Source: an uncultured Collinsella sp. (GTDB lineage Bacteria; Actinomycetota; Coriobacteriia; Coriobacteriales; Coriobacteriaceae). Taken from it: a DNA stretch of 18,522 nt. How positions within the stretch are numbered: position 1 is the stretch's first letter; the number at the start of each line of letters is the position of its first letter. This document shows positions 7,179 to 13,914 of this stretch, one piece after another. The position numbers and the translations under genes are program-made. The stretch is from positions 1-18,522 of the forward strand of contig CABSBA010000009.1 in assembly GCA_902475825.1 (NCBI GenBank), given 5' to 3'. Below the pieces are notes generated by a model. The model had not been told where the DNA came from, did no database searches, and saw nothing but the letters and a program-made list of their open reading frames with translations.

Positions 7179-7829
7179 ATGATCAAGGCTGTTATTTTTG
7201 ACATGGACGGAACGCTGGTCGATACCGAGCGTCTGGGCATCAAGGCGTGGAAAGCGCCCGCTGCTGAGCTGGGTGTCGCGATTGATGATGCTCTGGTTCA
7301 TCAGTTTATCGGTCGCACGCTGCCCGATGTCATGGACATCCTTGAGGCACATTACGGCAGCAGAGAAACCGCTGAGGCGATCTATCGTCGCCACAAGGAG
7401 ATTCGCGACGAGATGGTCAAGACCGAACTGGAGCTTAAGGCCGGTGCTGCCGAGTGCCTAGACGAGCTGCTGGCTGCGGGCTATCACGTGGGCCTTGCGA
7501 CGTCGTCGCGCCACGTTACAGCGGAGCGCAACCTTAAGATGGTCGGCCTCTTTGACAAGTTTGAAACGGTGACCTGTGGCGAGGACGTCGTGCACGGCAA
7601 GCCCGACCCCGAGATGTACCTGCTTGCCTGCGAGCGCGCGGGCTTTGCTCCCGGGGAGTGCGCCGTGGTCGAGGATTCTCGCAACGGCTGCGTCTCGGGC
7701 ATTACGGCCGGTTGCCATGTCTTTGCCGTTCCCGATATCGTGCCGCTGCCGCAAGACGTGGTGGATGGCTGCGAGGCCGTGCTCGACACGTTGTTCGATC
7801 TGACGGCGGCGGTCAAGGCCGTGCGCTAG
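7179..7829 (+). CDS. HAD-superfamily phosphatase, beta-phosphoglucomutase-like
   Basis: A 216-aa haloacid dehalogenase-type hydrolase or sugar phosphomutase. Motif I is FDMDGT, with nucleophile Asp8 and acid/base Asp10. Motif II is LATSS (about 107-110), motif III is HGKPDP with Lys141, and motif IV is VVEDSRNG with Asp166. The helical cap lies between residues 15 and 85, as in beta-phosphoglucomutase and phosphoglycolate phosphatase. GAGGGG (7167-7172) lies 6 nt before the chosen ATG; in-frame starts at 7098 and 7155 lack a ribosome site. The gene is divergent from larE and convergent with the LacI-family gene. The substrate cannot be told from sequence; a small sugar phosphate is likely. 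Confidence 0.88.
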   Translation: MIKAVIFDMDGTLVDTERLGIKAWKAPAAELGVAIDDALVHQFIGRTLPDVMDILEAHYGSRETAEAIYRRHKEIRDEMVKTELELKAGAAECLDELLAAGYHVGLATSSRHVTAERNLKMVGLFDKFETVTCGEDVVHGKPDPEMYLLACERAGFAPGECAVVEDSRNGCVSGITAGCHVFAVPDIVPLPQDVVDGCEAVLDTLFDLTAAVKAVR

Positions 7830-7830
7830 A

Positions 7831-7917
7831 CAATTGCGGAGCTGAAACGAGCAATTGGCCGTCTTTGCGCTCAAGCAAAAGAGGTCCGGCAATGGTCGGG
7901 GCTCTTTTGCTTGAGCG
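7831..7917. terminator. two hairpins between convergent genes
   Basis: CAATTGC (7831-7837) pairs with GCAATTG (7851-7857), directly after the HAD stop. A perfect 16-bp inverted repeat follows (7868-7883 with 7902-7917, 18-nt loop). The T4 lies inside the stem rather than after it, so this is not a textbook intrinsic terminator. Its place between the converging HAD and LacI-family genes nonetheless suggests bidirectional termination or 3'-end protection. Confidence 0.6.
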
Positions 7918-7942
7918 ACGACACAGTATACTTACGGGCGTG

Positions 7943-9055
7943 CTATAGATACGCGCCGAGGTTGATGGCCGTGGCGTCGGTCTGGGTGCTCGCCTGGGTA
8001 CTGGCGCGCTCCAAGAGGAACGGCCGCACGAGTTCCTGACGGTTGATGTCCTCGGCGGCTGTGACCGCAGTAACGGTTCGCGCTGCGGAACCAATGCGGA
8101 TGTGCTTGGTTTTTGCCGGGGCCTTGTTCTCGATTTGCTCCATCAGCAGTTGGACACCCTTGCGGCCAATCTCGTAGCCCGGGGGCGCTACCGTAGTGAG
8201 CGGAACCGATCCGCTCCAAGCGAGCGGGTTGCCATCGCAGCCTGCTACGCGTACTTGCCCGGGGACAGAGATGCCCTTGTCGACCAGTGCCGAAACGACG
8301 CCCGAGGCCAGCACGTCGGTTAGACCGACGACAAAATCGGGGCGTTCGTCGGCGGGGCGCGCGGCGATTTGGGCGCCGATGCCGTAACCGTCGGCAGCGG
8401 TATTCCATTCGCCGGCGTCGATGACTTCGATCTTGATATCGGGGTGTAGGGCGAGCGCCTTATGAATGCCGAGGACGCGCAGGGTGAGCTGCGTAAATGC
8501 CGCTCTGCCCACAACGGTGATATGGCGCGCGCCGCGGGTGATGGCGAGCTCGGCGATAATGCGCCCTTGCGCCTCGTTGTCGGCGGCCACGTAGTAACCG
8601 GGTTCGGGGCAGTGGATGTCCAGATGGACGATCGGCACGGGCATCTTGGTCATTGCGGGGTGCCAATCGGGGGACGCCATAGGCTGAACCATGACGCCGG
8701 ACATCTGCGTGCCCATAAAATAGCGCAGGTAATGGTCCTCGAGAATATCGTCGTTATCGGCGTTGGCGATGAGCAAGTCGTAGCCGTGCTTGCGGGCCTC
8801 GTTGTGGGCGCCGCTGGCGATTTGGAGCGAAAAGCCGTGATCGAGACGGGGGAGGACCAGGCCAAAGGACTTGGTGGCGCCGCCCGCGAGCTGACGAGCA
8901 CTTTGGTTGGGCAGGTAGCCAAGGCGATTGATGGTCTCGTTGATGAGCTTGAGGGTCTCGGGGCGCAGCTTTTCGGGGTGGTTGAGCGCGTTGGATACCG
9001 TGCCCAGCGAGACTCCTGCCTCGCGCGCGACGTCGCTGATTTTTACCTTTGCCAT
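7943..9055 (-). CDS. LacI-family transcriptional regulator
   Basis: A 370-aa sugar-responsive repressor type. The N-terminal helix-turn-helix and hinge read ISDVAREAGVSLGTVSNALN and then LGYLPNQSARQLAGG (to about residue 60). A periplasmic-binding-like effector domain fills the rest, with VVGLTDVLASGVVSAL and VAGCDGNPLAW in the usual places. The start is the ATG at 9055 because AAAGGGG lies 5 nt upstream and the HTH begins at residue 6; an in-frame extension to 9121 would cross the promoter. No sugar transport or catabolic gene adjoins it, so its regulon is not evident. The convergent HAD phosphatase is the nearest metabolic gene. Confidence 0.92.
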   Translation of the reverse strand: MAKVKISDVAREAGVSLGTVSNALNHPEKLRPETLKLINETINRLGYLPNQSARQLAGGATKSFGLVLPRLDHGFSLQIASGAHNEARKHGYDLLIANADNDDILEDHYLRYFMGTQMSGVMVQPMASPDWHPAMTKMPVPIVHLDIHCPEPGYYVAADNEAQGRIIAELAITRGARHITVVGRAAFTQLTLRVLGIHKALALHPDIKIEVIDAGEWNTAADGYGIGAQIAARPADERPDFVVGLTDVLASGVVSALVDKGISVPGQVRVAGCDGNPLAWSGSVPLTTVAPPGYEIGRKGVQLLMEQIENKAPAKTKHIRIGSAARTVTAVTAAEDINRQELVRPFLLERASTQASTQTDATAINLGAYL

Positions 9056-9065
9056 AGCGGCCCCT

Positions 9066-9079
9066 TTGATGCGTTTCAA
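9066..9079. promoter_or_regulatory. candidate LacI-family operator (autoregulation)
   Basis: The 14-mer is symmetric in its outer four bases (TTGA...TCAA) and in a central CG, the pattern of LacI-family operators. It lies between the proposed promoter and the ribosome site of the LacI-family gene, where bound repressor would block its own transcription. Confidence 0.45.
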
Positions 9080-9090
9080 GTACGAGTCAG

Positions 9091-9121
9091 ATTGTAGCAT
9101 CGCCCGTTCCCGGGGTGTCAA
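9091..9121 (-). promoter_or_regulatory. promoter of LacI-family regulator
   Basis: On the minus strand, a perfect TTGACA (complement of 9116-9121), a 19-nt spacer and TACAAT (complement of 9091-9096). The spacer is longer than ideal. The -35 box ends on the first base of a dispersed repeat. Confidence 0.55.
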
Positions 9122-9174
9122 AACCTACCAATTAGGGGCAGGTTTATTTTGGCAGGTTTTATCTGGGCAAACAC
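9121..9174 (+). repeat. dispersed hairpin repeat, family 1, copy B
   Basis: A 54-nt copy in the opposite orientation to copies A and C. The right arm (TTTTGGCAGGTT, 9147-9158) and the flank ending in GGGCAAAC are intact. The left arm has drifted (AACCTACCAATT) and the leading TAA has become AAA. It lies upstream of the LacI-family gene rather than at a gene end. Confidence 0.8.
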
Positions 9175-9184
9175 CGGAGTCCAG

Positions 9185-9219
9185 ACCACACAAAGGTGCC
9201 TGTCCCCCTTTGTGGTGGT
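9185..9219. repeat. dispersed hairpin repeat, family 2, copy 1
   Basis: A 35-nt element with stem CACAAAGG (9189-9196) / CCTTTGTG (9207-9214). It shares CAAAGGTGCCTGTC and the GGTGGT end with the copy at 10874-10908. It lies 10 nt from family 1 copy B. The remaining gap to 9301 holds only a -10-like TACAAT (9259-9264), with no clear -35 box. Confidence 0.75.
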
Positions 9220-9300
9220 TTTGGCGCGGCTGGGCTGCGCGTTAAACGGTGGAGTGTCTACAATGGAAGCCGCTTTGAACGTAGATTGAAAGGCTTTGGT

Positions 9301-10182
9301 ATGACTCGCGCTGTTTCTCGTCGTGATTTCCTGGGTTTGATCGCCGGTGCTGCAATGGTTGCGGCGAGCGGTTGCGCTGGCAGTGGCGCTGACAAGGGCT
9401 CTGCCGCTGGTTCTGCTGCGGTTGCGGGTGACGATATCAAGGGCGCCAAGCTCACCTTTGTGGGCGACGATGCCTTTGCGCCCTATCGCTATCTGGAGAC
9501 GCAGTCGGACGGCAAGCAGAAGGTTGTCGGCCTGGACATCGCTATCGCTGACGAGATGGCCTCGCGCTTGGGCTTTTCTTACGACTTTGAGCCGCAGGAC
9601 TTTGCCGCCACGCTTGCATCGGTGCAGAGCGATGACAAGGCCTTTACCATGGCGATGAGCTCCAACGAAGAGCGCGAGCAGACCTATGACTTCACGCGAG
9701 GCTACTATCAGCCGCTTGTGGGCGTTCTCACGCTCGGCGGCGATCCCGTCAAGCGCGTTGAGGACCTCGCCGGCAAGTCTATCGCCTGCACCACCGGTAC
9801 CGTGCAGAACAAGTTCATCGCCAAGGTCATGCCCGATGCTGATATTCACACGTACGACGGTGGCGACCAGTGCCTGCAAGAGGTGCTCGTCGGACGCATC
9901 GATGCCTACCTGTGTGACGGCGCCGAGGGCCAGTCCATGCGCGATGCGAATGAGGGCCTGGTGCTGGGCCTGCTCGATCGCTCCGAGACGAGCGATCACG
10001 TGGGCGTGTACCGCCTGATGGCCAAGAAGGGTGCCGGATTTGTCGCGACGCTTGACGAGTGCATCGGCGAGATGCTCGAGGACGGCATCATCGATGACTG
10101 CATCAAGCAGTATGTGGGCGCCGACTTCATGTGGAACGGCGACTATTCCGCTTCCGGTACGTCGACGGTTGCCGGAAAATAG
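9301..10182 (+). CDS. amino acid ABC transporter substrate-binding lipoprotein (Tat-exported), second copy
   Basis: A 293-aa SBP_bac_3 binding protein, a paralogue of the one at 179. The N-terminus has the twin-arginine motif SRRDFLG (Arg7-Arg8) and a lipobox ending in SGC (Cys25), then a Gly/Ser/Ala linker. The mature domain carries the family pattern of a hydrophobic strand followed by FAPYRY and VGLDIAIADEMASRLGF. GAAAGG (9288-9293) lies 7 nt before the ATG. Conservation with the first copy is limited to the signal and family motifs, so a different ligand is likely. The permease follows 33 nt downstream. No ATPase gene is attached. Confidence 0.9.
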   Translation: MTRAVSRRDFLGLIAGAAMVAASGCAGSGADKGSAAGSAAVAGDDIKGAKLTFVGDDAFAPYRYLETQSDGKQKVVGLDIAIADEMASRLGFSYDFEPQDFAATLASVQSDDKAFTMAMSSNEEREQTYDFTRGYYQPLVGVLTLGGDPVKRVEDLAGKSIACTTGTVQNKFIAKVMPDADIHTYDGGDQCLQEVLVGRIDAYLCDGAEGQSMRDANEGLVLGLLDRSETSDHVGVYRLMAKKGAGFVATLDECIGEMLEDGIIDDCIKQYVGADFMWNGDYSASGTSTVAGK

Positions 10183-10215
10183 CGAGCCGGTGAGGCGCGC
10201 GCCAAGGGCATGCTG

Positions 10216-10863
10216 ATGAAGTTTGAACTGCTAGAACCATATATACCGATGTTTATGAGCGGCCTGGTCGTGACCTGTCAGGTGACGGCCGCCGCGCTGG
10301 CCATAGCACTCGTCCTGGGCTTTCTCATTGCCGTGCTCAAGGTTTTGCCCTGTCGCCCATTGCGTGCGGTGCTCAACTTCTACACCTCTATCTTTCGCGG
10401 CGTGCCGCTCATCGTGTTACTTTTTTTGGCGTACTTTGCGACGCCGCAGCTCACGGGCTTCAAAATTTCGATGTTTGCCGCCGGTGCCATTACACTGGGG
10501 CTCAACGGCTCAGCGACGGTGTCCGAGACGGTGCGCGGTGGTATCGAGGGCGTTGACCGGGGGCAGTACGATGCCGCTCGGGCCATCGGGCTTCGTTATG
10601 TTCCCATGATGCGCAAGATCATCGTTCCGCAGGCGATGCGCTCGATTGCCCCTGCTCTGGTCAACGAAGTGATCACGGTCCTCAAGAGCTCCTCGCTGGT
10701 GGCAACCATCGGCCTGATGGATATGATGCGCGCCGCCCAGAGCGTGCAGGCGCTCACCTATCGAGCCTTTGAACCGTTTTTAGTGGTGGCCGTGATCTAC
10801 TACGTCATTGTTATGGCACTCACGGCCCTGGGCAATCGGCTCGAACGCCGCCTGCGTCCCTAG
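10216..10863 (+). CDS. amino acid ABC transporter permease, second copy
   Basis: A 215-aa HisM/GlnP-family permease with hydrophobic segments near 12-40, 62-78, 85-100, 150-170 and 180-205. The EAA loop is at about 119-140 (DAARAIGLRYVPMMRKIIVPQA region) and FRGVP precedes the third segment. AAGGG (10204-10208) is 7 nt from the ATG at 10216 but only 1 nt from the in-frame ATG at 10210, so 10216 is preferred; the difference is two residues. It forms an operon with the binding protein upstream. A family 2 repeat starts 10 nt after its stop and may end the transcript. With no local ATPase, it would need one from elsewhere, such as that at 1682. Confidence 0.9.
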   Translation: MKFELLEPYIPMFMSGLVVTCQVTAAALAIALVLGFLIAVLKVLPCRPLRAVLNFYTSIFRGVPLIVLLFLAYFATPQLTGFKISMFAAGAITLGLNGSATVSETVRGGIEGVDRGQYDAARAIGLRYVPMMRKIIVPQAMRSIAPALVNEVITVLKSSSLVATIGLMDMMRAAQSVQALTYRAFEPFLVVAVIYYVIVMALTALGNRLERRLRP

Positions 10864-10873
10864 GGGAGTGCCA

Positions 10874-10908
10874 ACCACCGCAAAGGTGCCTGTCACCGTT
10901 GTGGTGGT
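10874..10908. repeat. dispersed hairpin repeat, family 2, copy 2
   Basis: A 35-nt element with a 10-bp stem, ACCACCGCAA (10874-10883) / TTGTGGTGGT (10899-10908), broken only by one G-U pair. It begins 10 nt after the permease stop codon. It shares a 14-nt identical core with the copy at 9185-9219. Confidence 0.75.
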
Positions 10909-10923
10909 AGGGTGTGTGCATCG

Positions 10924-11025
10924 AGTGGTATCCAGTTTAAGATACCACTTCTGGTATATCAGCTTGCGTTTGTGTGAGTACAATACTCGGACGTTATACG
11001 TCTCAGCGCCCGTCGTGCGTGGGCG
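10924..11025 (+). promoter_or_regulatory. glmS control region with four inverted repeats
   Basis: AGTGGTATC (10924-10932) pairs perfectly with GATACCACT (10941-10949), and a related CTGGTATATCAG follows at 10951-10962. A -10 box TACAAT (10979-10984) sits inside GAGTA-CAA-TACTC (10976-10988). GACGT-TAT-ACGTC (10990-11002) lies at the expected start point. CGCCC...GGGCG (11007-11025), followed by TTTT, resembles a weak leader terminator. No good -35 box is seen; the first palindromes occupy that area, suggesting activator or repressor control. Confidence 0.45.
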
Positions 11026-11058
11026 TTTTGCAGTCACGCGAGCGAAGGGATTTATCCT

Positions 11059-12906
11059 ATGTGCGGAATTGTCGGCTACACCGGCTCTGATATTGCAAAG
11101 AACATTCTGGTCACGGGCCTTAAGCGTATGGAATATCGCGGTTATGACTCCTCGGGCGTCGCGCTCGAGGTGGGCGAGGGCGCCGCGGCTCACCTCGACG
11201 TCATCCGCCGCGTGGGTAAGGTTGCGGGCCTGGAGAGCGAGCTTTCCAATATCGACAGCGACGCTACCTGCGGTATCGGCCATACCCGCTGGGCCACTCA
11301 CGGCAAGCCTTCCGTTGTCAACGCCCATCCCCACACCAGCTGCGATGGTCGCATCGCCATCGTCCACAACGGCATCATCGAGAACTTCGCCGAGCTGCGC
11401 GAAGAGCTGGAGGGCCGCGGCCATCACTTTAAGAGCGAGACCGATACCGAAGTTTTCGCGCACTTGATCGAAGAGGCCTATGCCGAGACGCGCGACCTGA
11501 TGGCTTCCGTGCGCGAGGCCTGCACCCACGTGGTGGGCGCCTATGGCCTGGCCGCCGTGTGCGCCGACGAACCTGGCGTGATCGCCGTTGCCCGCAAGGA
11601 CTCCCCGATTGTGGTCGGCGTGGGCGAGACCGGCTCCTACGTTGCCTCCGATGTGATCGCGCTTATCGATGCCACCCGCGATGTCGTGGTGCTCGAAGAT
11701 GGTCAGTTTGCCAAGCTCACGCCCGCAGGCGTCGAGTATACCGACGAGGCCGGCAATGTGATTGAGCCCAAGATCACCCATATCGACTGGGATCTGGACA
11801 TGGCCGAAAAGGGCGGTTATCCCGACTTTATGCTCAAGGAGATTCACGAGCAGCCGCGCGTGGTGCGCGACACGCTGGTGGGCCGCATGACCCCTGCCGG
11901 TGAGCTCGATATCGACGAGCTGGGCCTTTCGCTCGAGGAACTCAACGATATCGACCGCGTATATGTGATTGCCTGCGGCACCAGCTACCATGCCGGACTC
12001 ATCGCCAAGAACCTTATTGAGGGCTGGGCTCGTATTCCTACCGAGGTTGAGGCGGCTAGCGAGTTCCGCTACCGCAACCCCATCATCACGCCGACGACGC
12101 TCGTCGTGGCCGTGTCCCAATCGGGCGAGACGGCCGACACCCTTGCCGCCATTCGCGATGCGCGCATCAAGGGCGCCAAGGTCTTTGGCATCACCAACGT
12201 GGTGGGCAGCCCGGTGGCGCGCGAAAGCGACGGCGTCATCTACACCAAGGCCAACAAGGAGATTGCAGTCGCCTCGACTAAGAGCTTCATCGGTCAGGTC
12301 GTGAGCCTCACGCTTTTGGCCTTGCTGCTGGCGCAGGTCAAGTACCGCTTGACCACCAAGCAGACGCGCATGCTGTTCCGCGAGCTTTCCGATACGGCCG
12401 AGCAGATCCAGTGGATCCTGGATACGCAGACCGAGGCCGTGCACGAGGCCGCGCTTGTGTGCAAGGACGCGCAGTCCGCGCTGTTCGTGGGTCGCGGCAT
12501 GGGCGCCGCCATTTCCTACGAGGGCGCGCTCAAGCTCAAGGAGGTCAGCTACCTGCATGCCGAGGCATATGCCGCCGGTGAGATGAAGCACGGCCCCATC
12601 GCGCTGATCGATCCGGGTTTCCCTGTCATCGCGGTGGCAACCAAGAGCGCAACGTACGATAAGACGGTGTCGAACCTCATGGAGTGCAAGGCTCGCGGCG
12701 CCAAGGTCATCGTCGTTGCTACCGAGGGCGACGAGGAAATCAACAAGATTGCCGACTGCATCATTCGCGTGCCGTCCGTCCGTGACGTGTTCAGCCCCAT
12801 CACGGCGAGCGTTCCGCTGCAGCTGCTCGCCCGCGAGGTGGCCATTTTGCGCGGTTGCGACGTTGACCAGCCTCGCAACCTGGCCAAGAGCGTGACCGTG
12901 GAGTAG
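11059..12906 (+). CDS. glmS: glutamine--fructose-6-phosphate aminotransferase (isomerizing)
   Basis: A 615-aa cytoplasmic enzyme that makes glucosamine-6-phosphate from fructose-6-phosphate and glutamine, the first committed step to UDP-GlcNAc for peptidoglycan. The N-terminal Ntn glutaminase domain begins MCGIVGY, with catalytic Cys2 exposed after Met removal, then HTRWATHG and NGIIEN. Two SIS sugar-isomerase domains follow, with ACGTSYHAG, SQSGETADT and EAYAAGEMKHGPIAL, and the conserved tail DQPRNLAKSVTVE carries the C-terminal loop. The length is normal for the family. GAAGGGA lies 8 nt before the ATG. It appears monocistronic. The leader contains inverted repeats but nothing like the glmS ribozyme. 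Confidence 0.97.
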   Translation: MCGIVGYTGSDIAKNILVTGLKRMEYRGYDSSGVALEVGEGAAAHLDVIRRVGKVAGLESELSNIDSDATCGIGHTRWATHGKPSVVNAHPHTSCDGRIAIVHNGIIENFAELREELEGRGHHFKSETDTEVFAHLIEEAYAETRDLMASVREACTHVVGAYGLAAVCADEPGVIAVARKDSPIVVGVGETGSYVASDVIALIDATRDVVVLEDGQFAKLTPAGVEYTDEAGNVIEPKITHIDWDLDMAEKGGYPDFMLKEIHEQPRVVRDTLVGRMTPAGELDIDELGLSLEELNDIDRVYVIACGTSYHAGLIAKNLIEGWARIPTEVEAASEFRYRNPIITPTTLVVAVSQSGETADTLAAIRDARIKGAKVFGITNVVGSPVARESDGVIYTKANKEIAVASTKSFIGQVVSLTLLALLLAQVKYRLTTKQTRMLFRELSDTAEQIQWILDTQTEAVHEAALVCKDAQSALFVGRGMGAAISYEGALKLKEVSYLHAEAYAAGEMKHGPIALIDPGFPVIAVATKSATYDKTVSNLMECKARGAKVIVVATEGDEEINKIADCIIRVPSVRDVFSPITASVPLQLLAREVAILRGCDVDQPRNLAKSVTVE

Positions 12907-12968
12907 TTGTTGTTCCGCCGTTCTGGCGACCAAGGCCCGGCTCCGTTGTGGCGTTTACTGCCCATATC

Positions 12969-13022
12969 GCGTTTGCCCAGATAAAACCTGCCAAAATAAA
13001 CCTGTCCCTTTTTGGCAGGTTA
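12969..13022 (-). repeat. dispersed hairpin repeat, family 1, copy C (best preserved)
   Basis: The most symmetric copy: a perfect 12-bp stem, AACCTGCCAAAA (12985-12996) / TTTTGGCAGGTT (13010-13021), with a 13-nt loop. Read on the minus strand it starts at the TAA stop of the GntR-family gene and is followed by TTAT, so it could terminate that transcript. In the plus direction it follows glmS by 62 nt, and no other glmS terminator is evident. Confidence 0.82.
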
Positions 13023-13721
13023 GCGGAGCTTGCTGGTCTCGAAATACTTGGGATATTGGTCCAGGACCTCGGTCTGGTTGCGGAACATCATATGCAGGTG
13101 CTTGCTGACCAAAAAGCTCGCCTCGATGGGGTCGCGGCCGGCGATGGCGCGGCGGATTTGCTTGTGCTCGTTAACAATCTCCTGATTGTCGAGCGTCTGC
13201 GTGGCGGCGCGCAGCCAGCGGAAGCGCTCCAGGTCGGCATTGGTCGCCTCGAGCCACGACCACACGGTGCTGCGGCACGCGATGCTAAAGATCATGCGGT
13301 GCATGAGGTTGTCGCTTAAAAAGAATCCGATGCGATCCTCTTCGGCCATGGCCTTTTCCTGCAGCGCGATGGCTCGGTCGAGCTGCTCGATGCCTGCCGA
13401 GGTGGCACGGGCGCAGCACTCCACAATCACCTGTTTTTCCAGGTGTTCGCGAATGTAGCAGGCGCTCTCGGCAAAGGTGAGGTTGATGGGCGAGACATAG
13501 GTGCCGCTTTGGGGCACGGTGCGCACCAGGCTCTCTTGCGCCAGACGCACCAGTGCCTCGCGCACAGGGGTGCGCCCCATATCCAGGTCGTCGCAAAGCT
13601 GCTTGACGCCTAGCTTTTCGCCCGGCTTGTAGTCCAGGTAGACGATTTTGCGTCGAATGGTGTGGTAGGACTGGTCCTGTAGGCTCGTTTCCTGCTCGCC
13701 GACGTGCATCGATTCTTCCAT
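13020..13721 (-). CDS. GntR-family transcriptional regulator with FCD domain
   Basis: A 233-aa regulator of the FadR subfamily. The winged helix-turn-helix covers about residues 15-80 (KQLCDDLDMGRTPVREALVRL, then a wing with QSGTYVSPI). The helical FCD effector domain follows (about 85-215), with candidate metal or ligand histidines 141, 186 and 208. Such proteins usually sense small organic acids. GAGG lies 4 nt before the ATG. It is divergent from the YeiH-type exporter with 193 nt between them, the usual arrangement for a regulator and its target; that link is inference. Its stop codon is the first triplet of repeat copy C. Confidence 0.93.
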   Translation of the reverse strand: MEESMHVGEQETSLQDQSYHTIRRKIVYLDYKPGEKLGVKQLCDDLDMGRTPVREALVRLAQESLVRTVPQSGTYVSPINLTFAESACYIREHLEKQVIVECCARATSAGIEQLDRAIALQEKAMAEEDRIGFFLSDNLMHRMIFSIACRSTVWSWLEATNADLERFRWLRAATQTLDNQEIVNEHKQIRRAIAGRDPIEASFLVSKHLHMMFRNQTEVLDQYPKYFETSKLR

Positions 13722-13763
13722 AGTGCCTCACAACCGTTCTATCACACTCATATATCAGCTGTT

Positions 13764-13800
13764 AATTATGCCGCGAATCAGCTCTCCGCGGTGGGTAATT
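13764..13800. promoter_or_regulatory. composite inverted repeat in GntR/exporter intergenic region
   Basis: AATTA (13764-13768) and CCGCG (13771-13775) are mirrored by CGCGG (13787-13791) and TAATT (13796-13800) around an 11-nt centre. It lies between the divergent genes and is a natural candidate binding site for the GntR-family protein. It could equally fold in a transcript. Confidence 0.45.
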
Positions 13801-13914
13801 CGGCTGTTGCCCAAGAACTATTGCGGCATCTTAGTCTGTATTTGCGCAGGGCTGTGCCCAATGTTGCCGTATCATAAGCCGTCGCAAACGTGAAATAGAA
13901 AGAAGGACTCCCAT

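Noticed and set aside
10909..11058. glmS ribozyme or riboswitch
   Set aside because: The leader is short, shows simple palindromes and lacks the ribozyme's conserved core as I know it.
10780..12933. 717-residue open frame on the minus strand opposite glmS
   Set aside because: It is a high-GC shadow of glmS: His/Arg/Gly-rich low-complexity translation, no ribosome site and no recognisable fold.
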